64,000 nucleotides of DNA, from contig NZ_CP031704.1 of the NCBI RefSeq assembly GCF_003428335.1, positions 62,001 to 126,000 on the forward strand, written 5' to 3'. Positions 52,571 to 59,806 of this stretch are shown piece after piece. Positions within the stretch are counted from its first letter, which is position 1; the number at the start of each line of letters is the position of its first letter. The position numbers and the translations under genes are program-made. The stretch is from Solimonas sp. K1W22B-7. GTDB lineage: Bacteria; Pseudomonadota; Gammaproteobacteria; Nevskiales; Nevskiaceae. Below the pieces are notes generated by a model. It saw only the letters and a program-made list of their open reading frames with translations, was not told where the DNA came from and made no database searches.

Positions 52571-52858
52571 TCAAGTTACGCTTTTTGGGAGTCCGAAGGA
52601 GGCCGGTCGACCTGAGCCTGCTGTTTGCGCGGTACGTCGAAGGAGTTCCTCCAGCTTGTAGTTGTAGTGGAGCCCAAAGCCAAAGCTCATATCGGTATCA
52701 CGCGTTGCCATTGAAAGCGATTTGACGAAGCTTTGGCAGGCGAGCAAAAACTCTCGAATGCTACTCGCTACTGCCCAGGTCAGCATCAGGGCCACGCCAA
52801 GCACAGTCAGGATCACAAGTACCGTGTTCTTCTGCTTCTGTTCGTCGTTTGCTTCCAT
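52571..52858 (-). CDS. Tiny membrane protein, duplicated pair member 2 (95 aa)
   Basis: It begins MEANDEQKQKNTVLVILTVL-GVALMLTWAVASS, nearly identical to the start of the 62-residue gene. It then diverges completely into REFLLACQSFVKSLSMATRD and a soluble tail. The second helix of the paralogue is absent, so it is either a chimera or a remnant whose 3' part was replaced. It shares the same kind of upstream context (TCCGGGTTCCTGGAGAGTCC). I cannot tell whether it is expressed. Confidence 0.5.
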   Translation of the reverse strand: MEANDEQKQKNTVLVILTVLGVALMLTWAVASSIREFLLACQSFVKSLSMATRDTDMSFGFGLHYNYKLEELLRRTAQTAGSGRPASFGLPKSVT

Positions 52859-52962
52859 ATCCGGGTTCCTGGAGAGTCCTGAGGTGCAATGCTGGAGAGC
52901 CGCTGAAGGGGCAACTCCAGCCTAAGATGCGCGTGGGCAGTGGTGCAAATGCAAAGGGGCCT

Positions 52963-53490
52963 TTACGCGGGCAAGTGCCCGGCTGGCGTCCCTGCTGGGT
53001 CGGTGCCCTCCCAAAGGACATGAACGCCCCTGTTGGCGACATGCCGGAGTGCTCTCGGGGAGACAGGGGAGAAGCCCAGATTGGAGGCTGCAGACCTCAG
53101 GAATCGGGACTTGTCGGGGAACTCGAAGGGAAAGAACACGAGCCTGCCGGAGTGCAGCTGCACCCGGATGTCTTCGTCGTTTGGATATTCGCCCAGGAAC
53201 GCGAGCTGGCAGACGTCGCGCCATTGAAATGCGACATCGCCCCCGATCATTCCCAGCACCCGAACTCCGTCCGGGGCAATGATCATTCGCTTGTAGTTCG
53301 TGGGAGACAGGAATACTCGGAGCATGTGCAATGCTCCGCCTGCCCCCAGTACGGCGAAAACGAGAGATGCCTTGATGAGCCCTCGCTCTTCTGCAAGCGC
53401 GATCGCGATGCCTGCCGAGGACGCCAGCGCGGCTGTGACCAGGAAGGCGAACGCTGAGGAGCGAAACCTCCTCATCAGCGCCCAAAGCAT
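52963..53490 (-). CDS. Hypothetical membrane protein (175 aa)
   Basis: The protein has two N-terminal membrane segments (FAFLVTAALASSAGIAIALA and ASLVFAVLGAGGALHMLRVF), followed by a compact soluble part: RMIIAPDGVRVLGMIGGDVA, FQWRDVCQLAFLGE and RVQLHSGRLVFFPFEFPD. The strand-rich layout is reminiscent of the bacterial PH-like domains found behind two-helix hairpins, but no family is assigned. Starts at 53490 and 53475 are both possible. The gene sits in the lower-GC accessory region. Confidence 0.55.
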   Translation of the reverse strand: MLWALMRRFRSSAFAFLVTAALASSAGIAIALAEERGLIKASLVFAVLGAGGALHMLRVFLSPTNYKRMIIAPDGVRVLGMIGGDVAFQWRDVCQLAFLGEYPNDEDIRVQLHSGRLVFFPFEFPDKSRFLRSAASNLGFSPVSPRALRHVANRGVHVLWEGTDPAGTPAGHLPA

Positions 53491-53526
53491 GGCTTGCGGA
53501 AGGTTGGGCAGATCATTGATCCGTTT

Positions 53527-53556
53527 TTTGCGACAAGCGGGTCAATGCCCTGCCCC
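53527..53556. repeat. Degenerate copy 3 of the CGCGACAGGCGG repeat
   Basis: TTGCGACAAGCGGGTCAATG then CCCTGCCCC keeps the GCGACAxGCGGGTC word but has lost most of the inverted pairing. It lies 1 bp beyond the stop of the zinc-ribbon gene at 53558, the same relative position as copies 1 and 2. Confidence 0.45.
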
Positions 53557-53557
53557 G

Positions 53558-53716
53558 TCATCTCATGCTGTTCCAACTGCACTTTCCGCACTGCGCGTAT
53601 CTGGCATGGGGCACCTCTTTGCCCCTCTCAGGAGTGGTTGTCTGGCGGATTTCTATGAGACCCCCGCACTTGGGGCACTTGTCCCCGTTCTTGTAACCCC
53701 TTGTTTCATCCTTCAT
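53558..53716 (-). CDS. Small zinc-ribbon protein (52 aa)
   Basis: From ATG 53716 the product begins MKDETRGYKNGDKCPKCGGL, with IEIRQTTTPERGKEVPHARY and AQCGKCSWNSMR. The two Cys pairs CPKCGG and CGKC form a zinc ribbon. An upstream in-frame start at 53782 adds 22 residues without recognisable features. Such mini zinc ribbons occur singly and in mobile gene sets; no function can be given. Confidence 0.55.
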   Translation of the reverse strand: MKDETRGYKNGDKCPKCGGLIEIRQTTTPERGKEVPHARYAQCGKCSWNSMR

Positions 53717-53857
53717 CTGCACTCCGCTGGTGTATGTGAAGTACGGTTCTCTTTTCGTTTTGAGCTCCCCGAAGCCTATCACCGCCTCTATCCGGGTCTT
53801 ATCACCACAACCGGTGACGGCCAGGGGTGTTTCGCGCTTGCCATGCGGCCGGACATT

Positions 53858-53877
53858 TACATACTATACGGTATGTA
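53858..53877. promoter_or_regulatory. TetR-type operator upstream of the OYE-like gene
   Basis: TACATAC-TATACG-GTATGTA is a perfect 7-bp inverted repeat with a 6-bp spacer, ending 15 bp before the ATG at 53893. TACATAC...GTATGTA is the classic shape of TetR-family operators. No TetR gene is adjacent, so the repressor must be encoded elsewhere (the TetR at 23514 has a different-looking site). Confidence 0.7.
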
Positions 53878-53892
53878 CCAAGGAGACTCCCG

Positions 53893-55191
53893 ATGACCGC
53901 CCTGCTGGCCCAGCCCTTCAAGCTTCCCTGCGGCGTGACGCTGCCCAACCGCCTGTGCAAGGCCGCGATGACCGAGGGGCTGGCCGATCCGCTGCTGCGG
54001 GCGACGCCGCGCCACGCCACGCTGTACCGGCGCTGGAGCGAGGGCGGGGCGGGGCTGCTGATCACCGGCAACGTGATGATCGACCGCCGCGTGCTGGAGC
54101 GGCCGGGCAATGTCGCCATCGATGGCAACGGCGGGCTCGACGAGCTGCGCGCCTGGGCCAGGGCGGGCACGGTGGCCGGCAACCAGCTGTGGATGCAGAT
54201 CTCGCATGCCGGCCGCCAGTCGCCCCGCTATGTCGTCAGCCATCCGATGGGCCCTTCCGACGTGCAGCTGGACCTGCTCGGCGGCTACGGCCGCCCGCGC
54301 GCGCTGCGCGAGGAAGAAATCCTCGACTTCATCCAGCGCTTCGCCCGCGTGGCCGTCACGGCCCGCGAAACCGGCTTCACCGGTGTGCAGATCCATTCCG
54401 CGCATGGCTACCTGCTCAGTTCCTTCCTGTCGCCGGTGACCAATCGCCGCACCGATGCCTGGGGCGGCAGCATCCAGAACCGTTCGCGCTTCCTGCTGGA
54501 GGCGGTGCGCGCCACGCGCAAGGCCGTGGGCGCCGATTTCCCGATCGCGATCAAGCTCAACTCCGACGATTTCCGCAAGGGCGGCTTCAGCCACGAGGAC
54601 TGCCTGCAGGTGGTGCAGCTGCTCAACGGCGAGGGCGTGGACCTGCTGGAGATTTCCGGCGGCACCTACGAGCAGCCGCAGCTGCTCGGTTTCGAGGGCC
54701 GCGCCGAGGATGCGACGCCGCGCCGCGAGTCAACGCGGCTGCGCGAGGCCTACTTTCTGGAGTATGCCGCGGCGATCCGCAAGCTGGCGCGCATGCCGCT
54801 GATGGTGACCGGGGGCTTCCGCAGCGCTGCCGGCATGGAGCTGGCGCTGCAGGGTGGCGATGTCGACGTGATCGGCCTTGGTCGTCCGCTGTGCACGCAT
54901 ACCGACGTGCCGAAGCAGCTGCTGGCCGGGACGATGGCGGAAGCGCCGACCTACGAGAAGCAGCTGGTGATGGCGCACAGCGGCATTTTCTCGCCGACCT
55001 CGAAGGTGTTGCTGCTCAAGCTGATCAACGTGCTGGGCGGCCAGGGCTGGTACTACCACCAGCTCTATCGCCTGGCCGACGGCAAGCCGCCGCGGACGAA
55101 CCTGGGTGTATTCGGGTCGTTCCTGCGGTATTGGGTGGCGGAGCTGGGGGCGGCGATGAAGCTGCGGCGGGACAAGATTCCGGCGGCTTGA
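53893..55191 (+). CDS. NADH:flavin oxidoreductase, Old Yellow Enzyme family
   Basis: The 432-residue TIM-barrel flavoprotein has LPNRLCKAAMTEGLADP, LWMQISHAGRQSPRYV (substrate-binding His-Ala-Gly), FTGVQIHSAHGYLLSSFLSP (active-site HxxH/N-type region), TNRRTDAWGGSIQNRSRFLL, and MPLMVTGGFRSAAGMELALQ with FMN-phosphate contacts. It reduces activated C=C bonds (enones and related compounds) with NAD(P)H. The start ATG 53893 follows a GGAG site; the upstream extension is not conserved. Expression is probably induced via the operator just upstream. Confidence 0.93.
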   Translation: MTALLAQPFKLPCGVTLPNRLCKAAMTEGLADPLLRATPRHATLYRRWSEGGAGLLITGNVMIDRRVLERPGNVAIDGNGGLDELRAWARAGTVAGNQLWMQISHAGRQSPRYVVSHPMGPSDVQLDLLGGYGRPRALREEEILDFIQRFARVAVTARETGFTGVQIHSAHGYLLSSFLSPVTNRRTDAWGGSIQNRSRFLLEAVRATRKAVGADFPIAIKLNSDDFRKGGFSHEDCLQVVQLLNGEGVDLLEISGGTYEQPQLLGFEGRAEDATPRRESTRLREAYFLEYAAAIRKLARMPLMVTGGFRSAAGMELALQGGDVDVIGLGRPLCTHTDVPKQLLAGTMAEAPTYEKQLVMAHSGIFSPTSKVLLLKLINVLGGQGWYYHQLYRLADGKPPRTNLGVFGSFLRYWVAELGAAMKLRRDKIPAA

Positions 55192-55202
55192 GAACGGAAC
55201 TT

Positions 55203-55274
55203 GTAGGAGCGGCTGTTAGCCGCGAAGGGCGGTCAACTCGATCACCCTGGCTCGCGGCTAACAGCCGCTCCTAC
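55203..55274. repeat. REP-like inverted repeat (family B)
   Basis: The arms 55203-55225 (GTAGGAGCGGCTGTTAGCCG...) and 55252-55274 are perfectly complementary over 23 bp. They lie between the convergent OYE-like gene and apaG, and are related in sequence to the repeat at 10704-10774. A terminator role is likely. Confidence 0.8.
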
Positions 55275-55283
55275 GGGGGTTGG

Positions 55284-55670
55284 CTAATTTAGCGCCCGCG
55301 GCGCCGCCAGCGTGAACGGATTGATCTGCGCGTCGAAGGGCTGGTTGGTTTCCGACACCACCATGTTGAACTCGCCGTGCATGGTGCCCACCGGCGTGCC
55401 CAGCGGGCAGCCGCTGCTGTACTGGAACTGCTCGCCGGGCTGCAGCACCGGCTGGTGGCCGACCACGCCGGGGCCGCGCACTTCCTCCACGTGACCCTCG
55501 CCGTTGGTGATGACCCAGTGGCGCGAGATCAGCTGCACGGTCCGCTCGCCTTCGTTGCGGATGGTGATGTGATACGCGAACAGGTACTCGTCCTCGGCGG
55601 GATTGGACTGCTCCGCGACGTAGTGCGGGCGCACGATGATGCGGACGCCGTGGGTCAGGGTGTCGGACAT
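55284..55670 (-). CDS. apaG: ApaG domain protein
   Basis: The 128-residue protein has the ApaG fold signature: GVRIIVRPHYVAEQSNPAED, YLFAYHITIRNEGERTVQLI, SRHWVITNGEGHVEEVRGPG, VVGHQPVLQPGEQFQYSSGC and GTMHGEFNMV. ApaG influences Co2+/Mg2+ resistance in enterobacteria; its biochemical role is unsettled. Its start overlaps the stop of the upstream sufT gene (TGATG), so the two are coupled. Confidence 0.95.
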   Translation of the reverse strand: MSDTLTHGVRIIVRPHYVAEQSNPAEDEYLFAYHITIRNEGERTVQLISRHWVITNGEGHVEEVRGPGVVGHQPVLQPGEQFQYSSGCPLGTPVGTMHGEFNMVVSETNQPFDAQINPFTLAAPRALN

Positions 55671-56218
55671 CAGAACATCCCCGTGGCGAGGCGCGCTTCT
55701 TCCGACATCATCGACTGGTCCCAGGGCGGGTCGAAGGTCAGCTCCACGTCGGCCTCCTCCACGCTGGGGATCGCGGTGACCTTGCTCTTGACGTCGGCCA
55801 CCAGGATGTCGCCCATGCCGCAGCCGGGGGCGGTCAGGGTCATGCGGATGCGGGCGCGGCGGCGGCCGTCGTCGGTGCGCTCGAGCTTGCTTTCGTAGAT
55901 CAGGCCCAGTTCGACGATGTTGACCGGAATCTCGGGGTCGAAGCAGGTGCGCATCTGGTCCCAGATGGCCTTTTCGATCTCCTCGTCGCTGGCGTCGGCG
56001 GAGATTTCAGGGCCGAGCACGACTTCCTTGCCGATGGCGTCGGCGTCCTTGCCGTCGATGCGGAACAGGTGCCCCTCGACCTGCACGGTGAAGGAGCCTC
56101 CCAGTGCCTGGGTGATCGCGCCATGGGCGCCTTCCGGAAGCTCGACCTTGGTGCCCTGGGGGATCAGGACGCCGATGACGTCGCGCGTCAGGGTGACAGG
56201 TTCGTAGGTGTGACTCAT
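55670..56218 (-). CDS. sufT: Putative Fe-S cluster assembly protein SufT
   Basis: The 182-residue protein has a unique N-terminal part (TRDVIGVLIPQGTKVELPEG) and a C-terminal MIP18/DUF59 domain: IWDQMRTCFDPEIPVNIVEL, GLIYESKLERTDDGRRRARI and TLTAPGCGMGDILVADVKSK with the conserved reactive Cys. The last residues include FDPPWDQSMMSEEARL, as in SufT. It helps mature Fe-S enzymes. No other suf genes are nearby. Confidence 0.93.
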   Translation of the reverse strand: MSHTYEPVTLTRDVIGVLIPQGTKVELPEGAHGAITQALGGSFTVQVEGHLFRIDGKDADAIGKEVVLGPEISADASDEEIEKAIWDQMRTCFDPEIPVNIVELGLIYESKLERTDDGRRRARIRMTLTAPGCGMGDILVADVKSKVTAIPSVEEADVELTFDPPWDQSMMSEEARLATGMF

Positions 56219-56296
56219 GACTGCTCGGGGGACACAAGGAACTTAGTTTAAGCTCCGGCCGTCTGAGGCGCATCTTCCTCCTGTCCGAGACCCCGC

Positions 56297-57022
56297 ATGA
56301 ACAAGCTCTCCGCCGCCCTTGTATCCCTGTCGCTGCTGGCCAGCAACGCCGCCTGGGCTGACCAGCCGCCCCAGCGCCGCAGCGTCAGCGTCAGCGGCCA
56401 GGGCGAAGTTTCCGCCCGCCCCGACCGGGCCCGCCTGAACGTGGCGGTGGACGTGATGAATGCCGATCCCAAGGCCGCCGAGGCCGAGGTCAGCAAGGTG
56501 GTGCGGGCCTACGTCGCCGAGGCGCGCCAGCTCGGGGCCAAGGACGCCGACATCTCCACCGCCGGCATCACCCTGTCGCCGGAGTACGTCTGGGACGAGA
56601 AAACCCGCCGCAACCGCCTGACCGGCTACCGCGCGCGCCGCGACATCACCATCACCGTGACCGACCTGGGCAAGCTCGGCGACTACGTGCTGCGCGCCAC
56701 CCAGGTGGGCGTCAACAACGTCTCGCCGCCGGTGCTGGAGGCTTCCAACGCGAAGGAGCTGGCGCGCCAGGCGCTGGTCAAGGCTACCGACGATGCCCGC
56801 GGCAAGGCGCAGCTGCTGGCCGACACCCTCAAGGTGAAGCTGGGCAGCATCTACGCCCTCAACGCCAGCGAGGGCTACGCCCCGCCGCCGATGCCGATGA
56901 TGGCCCGCGGCATGGCCAAGGCCGAGGCTTTCGACAGCGGCAACCAGCAGCTGGGCCTGGAAACCGGCGAGATCAAGTACACCGCCACGGTGAACGCCGA
57001 TTTCGACCTGCTGACGCCCTGA
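56297..57022 (+). CDS. SIMPL domain (DUF541) periplasmic protein
   Basis: The 241-residue protein has a Sec signal (MNKLSAALVSLSLLASNAAW-ADQ). Its SIMPL/DUF541 domain includes RSVSVSGQGEVSARPDRARL, VVRAYVAEARQLGAKDADIS, TAGITLSPEYVWDEKTRRNR, YRARRDITITVTDLGKLGDY and AKELARQALVKATDDARGKA. These proteins form periplasmic ring assemblies; E. coli YggE and Brucella BP26 are relatives, linked with oxidative stress and antigenicity. It is monocistronic and divergent from sufT by 78 bp. Confidence 0.93.
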   Translation: MNKLSAALVSLSLLASNAAWADQPPQRRSVSVSGQGEVSARPDRARLNVAVDVMNADPKAAEAEVSKVVRAYVAEARQLGAKDADISTAGITLSPEYVWDEKTRRNRLTGYRARRDITITVTDLGKLGDYVLRATQVGVNNVSPPVLEASNAKELARQALVKATDDARGKAQLLADTLKVKLGSIYALNASEGYAPPPMPMMARGMAKAEAFDSGNQQLGLETGEIKYTATVNADFDLLTP

Positions 57023-57108
57023 GACAGGGTCCCACCTGCCATCCATGGCGGGACGTCCGTTCGCCCATCTGACCCCGGCCCGGCCCTCCATGGCCGGGCG
57101 CTCGTCGG

Positions 57109-57135
57109 CGTGGATTGCCATTTAGGCAATCCACG
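57109..57135. promoter_or_regulatory. Perfect 11-bp inverted repeat upstream of purE
   Basis: CGTGGATTGCC-ATTTA-GGCAATCCACG lies 85 bp before the purE start, with GGCCCGGCC...GGCCGGGC (57079-57100) as a second, stronger hairpin on its 5' side. Its symmetry and A/T spacer suit either a dimeric repressor site or a leader hairpin. It is not the PurR consensus of enterobacteria. Confidence 0.5.
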
Positions 57136-57219
57136 AAAATCCCGACTCGCCCAGCGGTAGTACTCCGGACTTCAGATTTTGCGATAATCCGCCACTTTCC
57201 CGCCGTACAGGCAGAGAAA

Positions 57220-57726
57220 GTGGCCAAGAAGCAAAGCAAGCCGCTGGTCGGCGTCATCATGGGTTCCCGGTCCGACTGGGAGACGATGGCGCACGCCGTC
57301 CAGACGCTGGAAGACTTGGGCGTGCCCTACGAGGCGCGCGTCGTCTCCGCGCACCGCACCCCCGACCTCCTCTTCGAATACGCCGGCAGCGCGGTCAGCC
57401 GCGGGCTGAAGATCATCATTGCCGGTGCCGGCGGTGCCGCCCACCTGCCGGGCATGTGCGCCGCCAAGACGCGGCTGCCGGTATTCGGCGTGCCGGTGCA
57501 GTCCAAGGCACTCAACGGCCAGGACTCGCTGCTGTCGATCGTGCAGATGCCGGCGGGCATCCCGGTGGGCACGCTGGCCATCGGCCGCGCGGGTGCCATC
57601 AACGCCGCCCTGCTGGCCGCCGCGGTGCTGGCCACGCACGACGCCGCGCTGGCCCAACGCCTGGACCGCTTCCGCGCGGAACAGACCCGCAAAGTGCTGG
57701 ACGACGAGCCGCTGAAGCTGCCATGA
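57220..57726 (+). CDS. purE: N5-carboxyaminoimidazole ribonucleotide mutase
   Basis: The 168-residue protein starts at GTG 57220 ([20 protein letters not shown]) and contains the class I PurE motifs: [61 protein letters not shown] and [16 protein letters not shown]. It rearranges N5-CAIR to CAIR. Upstream in-frame codons to 57115 run through the inverted repeat and are unlikely to be translated. It overlaps purK by 4 bp. Confidence 0.96.
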   Translation: MAKKQSKPLVGVIMGSRSDWETMAHAVQTLEDLGVPYEARVVSAHRTPDLLFEYAGSAVSRGLKIIIAGAGGAAHLPGMCAAKTRLPVFGVPVQSKALNGQDSLLSIVQMPAGIPVGTLAIGRAGAINAALLAAAVLATHDAALAQRLDRFRAEQTRKVLDDEPLKLP

Positions 57727-58814
57727 AGATCGGTATCCTGGGGGCGGGTCAGCTCGGACGCATGCTGGCCCTGGCGGGCTATCCGCTGGACTTCGACTTC
57801 GTGTTCCTCGACCCGGCCACCGAGGCCTGCGCCGCGCCGCTGGGCGAACACATCCACGCCGACTACCAGGACGAGCGCTCGCTCGCCGAGTTCTGCGTGG
57901 CCGTGGACATCGCCACCTACGAGTTCGAGAACGTGCCGGCCAAGACCGCCGAGTTCGTCTCCGGGCGCATCCCGCTGCTGCCGGCGCCGGTGGCGCTGGC
58001 CGTGGGCCAGGACCGCCTGTCCGAGAAGCAGCTGTTCGACAAGCTCAAGGTGCCGGTGCCGCGCTACATGCCGGTGGCCACGCGCGAGGCGCTGGAGCTG
58101 GCGGTGAAGAACATCGGCCTGCCGGCGGTGCTCAAGACGCGTCGCCTGGGCTACGACGGCAAGGGCCAGGCCGTGCTGCGCAAGCCGGAAGACCTGGACC
58201 CGGCCTTCGCCCGGCTCGGCGGCCAGCCGCTGATCCTGGAGGCCTTCGTGCCGTTCCAGCGCGAGCTGTCCTGCCTGGCGGTTCGCGGCAAGACCGGCGA
58301 GCTGCGCTACTACCCGGTGGTGGCCAACGTGCACCGCGACGGCATCCTGCGCACCGCGATTCCGCAGGCCGACGATCCGCTGCAGAAAGAGGCCGAGGAC
58401 TACGCCCGCCGCGTGGTCGAGCACCTGGGCTATGTCGGCGTGCTGGCCTTCGAGTTCTTCGTCTCCGACGGCCGGCTGCTGGCCAACGAGATCGCTCCGC
58501 GCGTGCACAACTCCGGCCACTGGAGCATCGAGGGCGCGGTCTGCTCGCAGTTCGAGAACCACCTGCGCGCCATCGCCGGCCTGCCGCTGGGCGACACCTC
58601 GATGCGCGGGCCCTCGGCGATGGTCAACTTCATCGGCGACGCCCCGGCCAACCAAGCCCTGGCGGCGATCCCGGGTGTGCACATCCACCACTACGGCAAG
58701 ACGCCCAAGCCGCAGCGCAAGGTGGGGCACGCGACGATCACGGCGGGGTCCGAGGCCGAGCTGTCGCAGCGGCTGGAGCTGGTGAGCAAACTGGCGGATG
58801 CGGTCGGCGACTAG
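57723..58814 (+). CDS. purK: N5-carboxyaminoimidazole ribonucleotide synthase
   Basis: The 363-residue ATP-grasp enzyme begins [20 protein letters not shown] and has [45 protein letters not shown] (ATP-binding loop), [15 protein letters not shown] and [20 protein letters not shown] (metal/substrate end). It carboxylates AIR with bicarbonate and ATP to give N5-CAIR, the substrate of PurE. It shares the transcript with purE (ATGA overlap). A repeat cluster follows its stop. Confidence 0.97.
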   Translation: MKIGILGAGQLGRMLALAGYPLDFDFVFLDPATEACAAPLGEHIHADYQDERSLAEFCVAVDIATYEFENVPAKTAEFVSGRIPLLPAPVALAVGQDRLSEKQLFDKLKVPVPRYMPVATREALELAVKNIGLPAVLKTRRLGYDGKGQAVLRKPEDLDPAFARLGGQPLILEAFVPFQRELSCLAVRGKTGELRYYPVVANVHRDGILRTAIPQADDPLQKEAEDYARRVVEHLGYVGVLAFEFFVSDGRLLANEIAPRVHNSGHWSIEGAVCSQFENHLRAIAGLPLGDTSMRGPSAMVNFIGDAPANQALAAIPGVHIHHYGKTPKPQRKVGHATITAGSEAELSQRLELVSKLADAVGD

Positions 58815-58830
58815 GCTCCGCGTTGCTGTT

Positions 58831-59009
58831 CCCTCTCCCGCTTGCGGGAGAGGGTGGCCGAAGGTCGGCGAGGGGATGGACCCCCGAGGTAGGGCAACGC
58901 ATGGAGCAGTTGCCGAGAGAGGGTTTCTGTAAATGTTGGGCTAGCTAACGACTGGTCGTTTTACAGAAACCCTCTCCCTTTCTCCCTCTCCCGCAAGCGG
59001 GAGAGGGGA
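58831..59009. repeat. Nested inverted-repeat cluster CCCTCTCCCGC / GAGGGTTTCTGTAAA
   Basis: Two copies of the palindrome CCCTCTCCCGC-NN-GCGGGAGAGGG (58831-58854 and about 58985-59008) flank a second inverted pair: GAGAGGGTTTCTGTAAA (58917-58933) and its complement TTTACAGAAACCCTCTC (58960-58976). The same words in the same order (a CCGCTTGCGGGAGAGGGG hairpin, then GAGGGTTTCTGTAAAT) occur at 30615-30655. It fills the gap between convergent purK and parA-like genes. Confidence 0.8.
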
Positions 59010-59023
59010 CAACAAAAGCTGAC

Positions 59024-59767
59024 CTACAGCCCCAGGTCCTTCTTCAACTCCAGCCACAGCTCCGCATACGCCAGCAGCGCCGGGTCTTCCGATCCGGCAT
59101 AGGCGGCCAGCGGTGCGCGGTGTTCGCCCATGCGCTCCACCGCCGAGGCATAGGGGATCACCGCCGGGTAGCGCCGCGCCATCGAGGCGGGCGGGTTTTC
59201 CAGCAGGTCGCGGTGCAGCGAGCGACGGCGGTCGGCCATGGAGTAGAACGGCCGCAGCTTCTTCGGATCGAAACCCTCGGCCTTGCAGTAGGCCTGTACC
59301 TGCTCCAGCGAACGCAGCGACAGCCAGGTGGGCACCACCGGCACCAGCACGCGGTCGGCGGCGCTGAAGATGTTGTCGGCCAGATGCGACAGGCTCGGCG
59401 GGCAGTCCAGCACGATCAGCGAGTACTGCTCCGAAAAGGGCTTGAGCAGGCGCTTGAGCGCCTCGCGCGGCGGCTCCACCTTCTTCAGGATGATGTCGAG
59501 GTAGCGGTAGGACAGGTTCGCCGGGATCAGCGACAGCTGGCGGTAGGGCGAGGGTTTCACCAGCCGGCCCACCGGCGTGCCGCCCTCGAAGACCTTCCTG
59601 CCCTTGTCGTCGGGCTCGCCGTGGAAGTACCAGCTGGAAGCGCCCTGCGGGTCGAGGTCCCAGAGCAGCGTGTGCACGCCGTGGGCCGCGGCGAGGTAGG
59701 CCAGGTTGACGGCGGCGGCGGTCTTGCCGACGCCGCCCTTGAGGTTGTACAGCGCGATGCTGCGCAT
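59024..59767 (-). CDS. ParA/Soj-like P-loop ATPase (orphan)
   Basis: The 247-residue protein starts MRSIALYNLKGGVGKTAAAV with the deviant Walker A KGGVGKT, LLWDLDPQGASSWYF (Walker A'), IVLDCPPSLSHLADN (Walker B) and VPVVPTWLSLRSLEQV. It belongs to the MinD/ParA superfamily that positions DNA or protein complexes. No parB gene or parS-like site is adjacent, so it is an orphan; such orphans place chemoreceptors, carboxysomes or pili. It is just downstream of degV on the same strand and 2 kb from the pil genes. Confidence 0.9.
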   Translation of the reverse strand: MRSIALYNLKGGVGKTAAAVNLAYLAAAHGVHTLLWDLDPQGASSWYFHGEPDDKGRKVFEGGTPVGRLVKPSPYRQLSLIPANLSYRYLDIILKKVEPPREALKRLLKPFSEQYSLIVLDCPPSLSHLADNIFSAADRVLVPVVPTWLSLRSLEQVQAYCKAEGFDPKKLRPFYSMADRRRSLHRDLLENPPASMARRYPAVIPYASAVERMGEHRAPLAAYAGSEDPALLAYAELWLELKKDLGL

Positions 59768-59806
59768 TCCCGGACTCTCCTGCCGATGCTGCGGAAGAAC
59801 GTGGTC

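Noticed and set aside
52963-53457. A plus-strand 202-residue frame (52849-53457) over the hypothetical membrane protein
   Set aside because: The minus-strand frame has two clear membrane segments and ordered strand-like blocks. The plus frame has no features, so the minus frame was chosen, with modest confidence.
52200-53560. Integron gene-cassette array with attC sites
   Set aside because: The repeats lack the GTTRRRY and RYYYAAC core sites and no integrase is present. Only the ORF-then-repeat layout is similar, so it is reported as an observation, not as an integron.
57145-57190. A tRNA-like stretch (CCCAGCGGTAGTACTCCGGA then CTTCAGATTTTG) ahead of purE
   Set aside because: It has D-arm and anticodon-like words, but the anticodon stem does not close and no T-arm (GTTCRA) or acceptor pairing follows. 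It is treated as chance.
58823-59013. CRISPR-like array between purK and the ParA-like gene
   Set aside because: The repeated words are inverted and nested, with unequal spacing. There are no regular direct repeats or spacers and no cas genes in the window.
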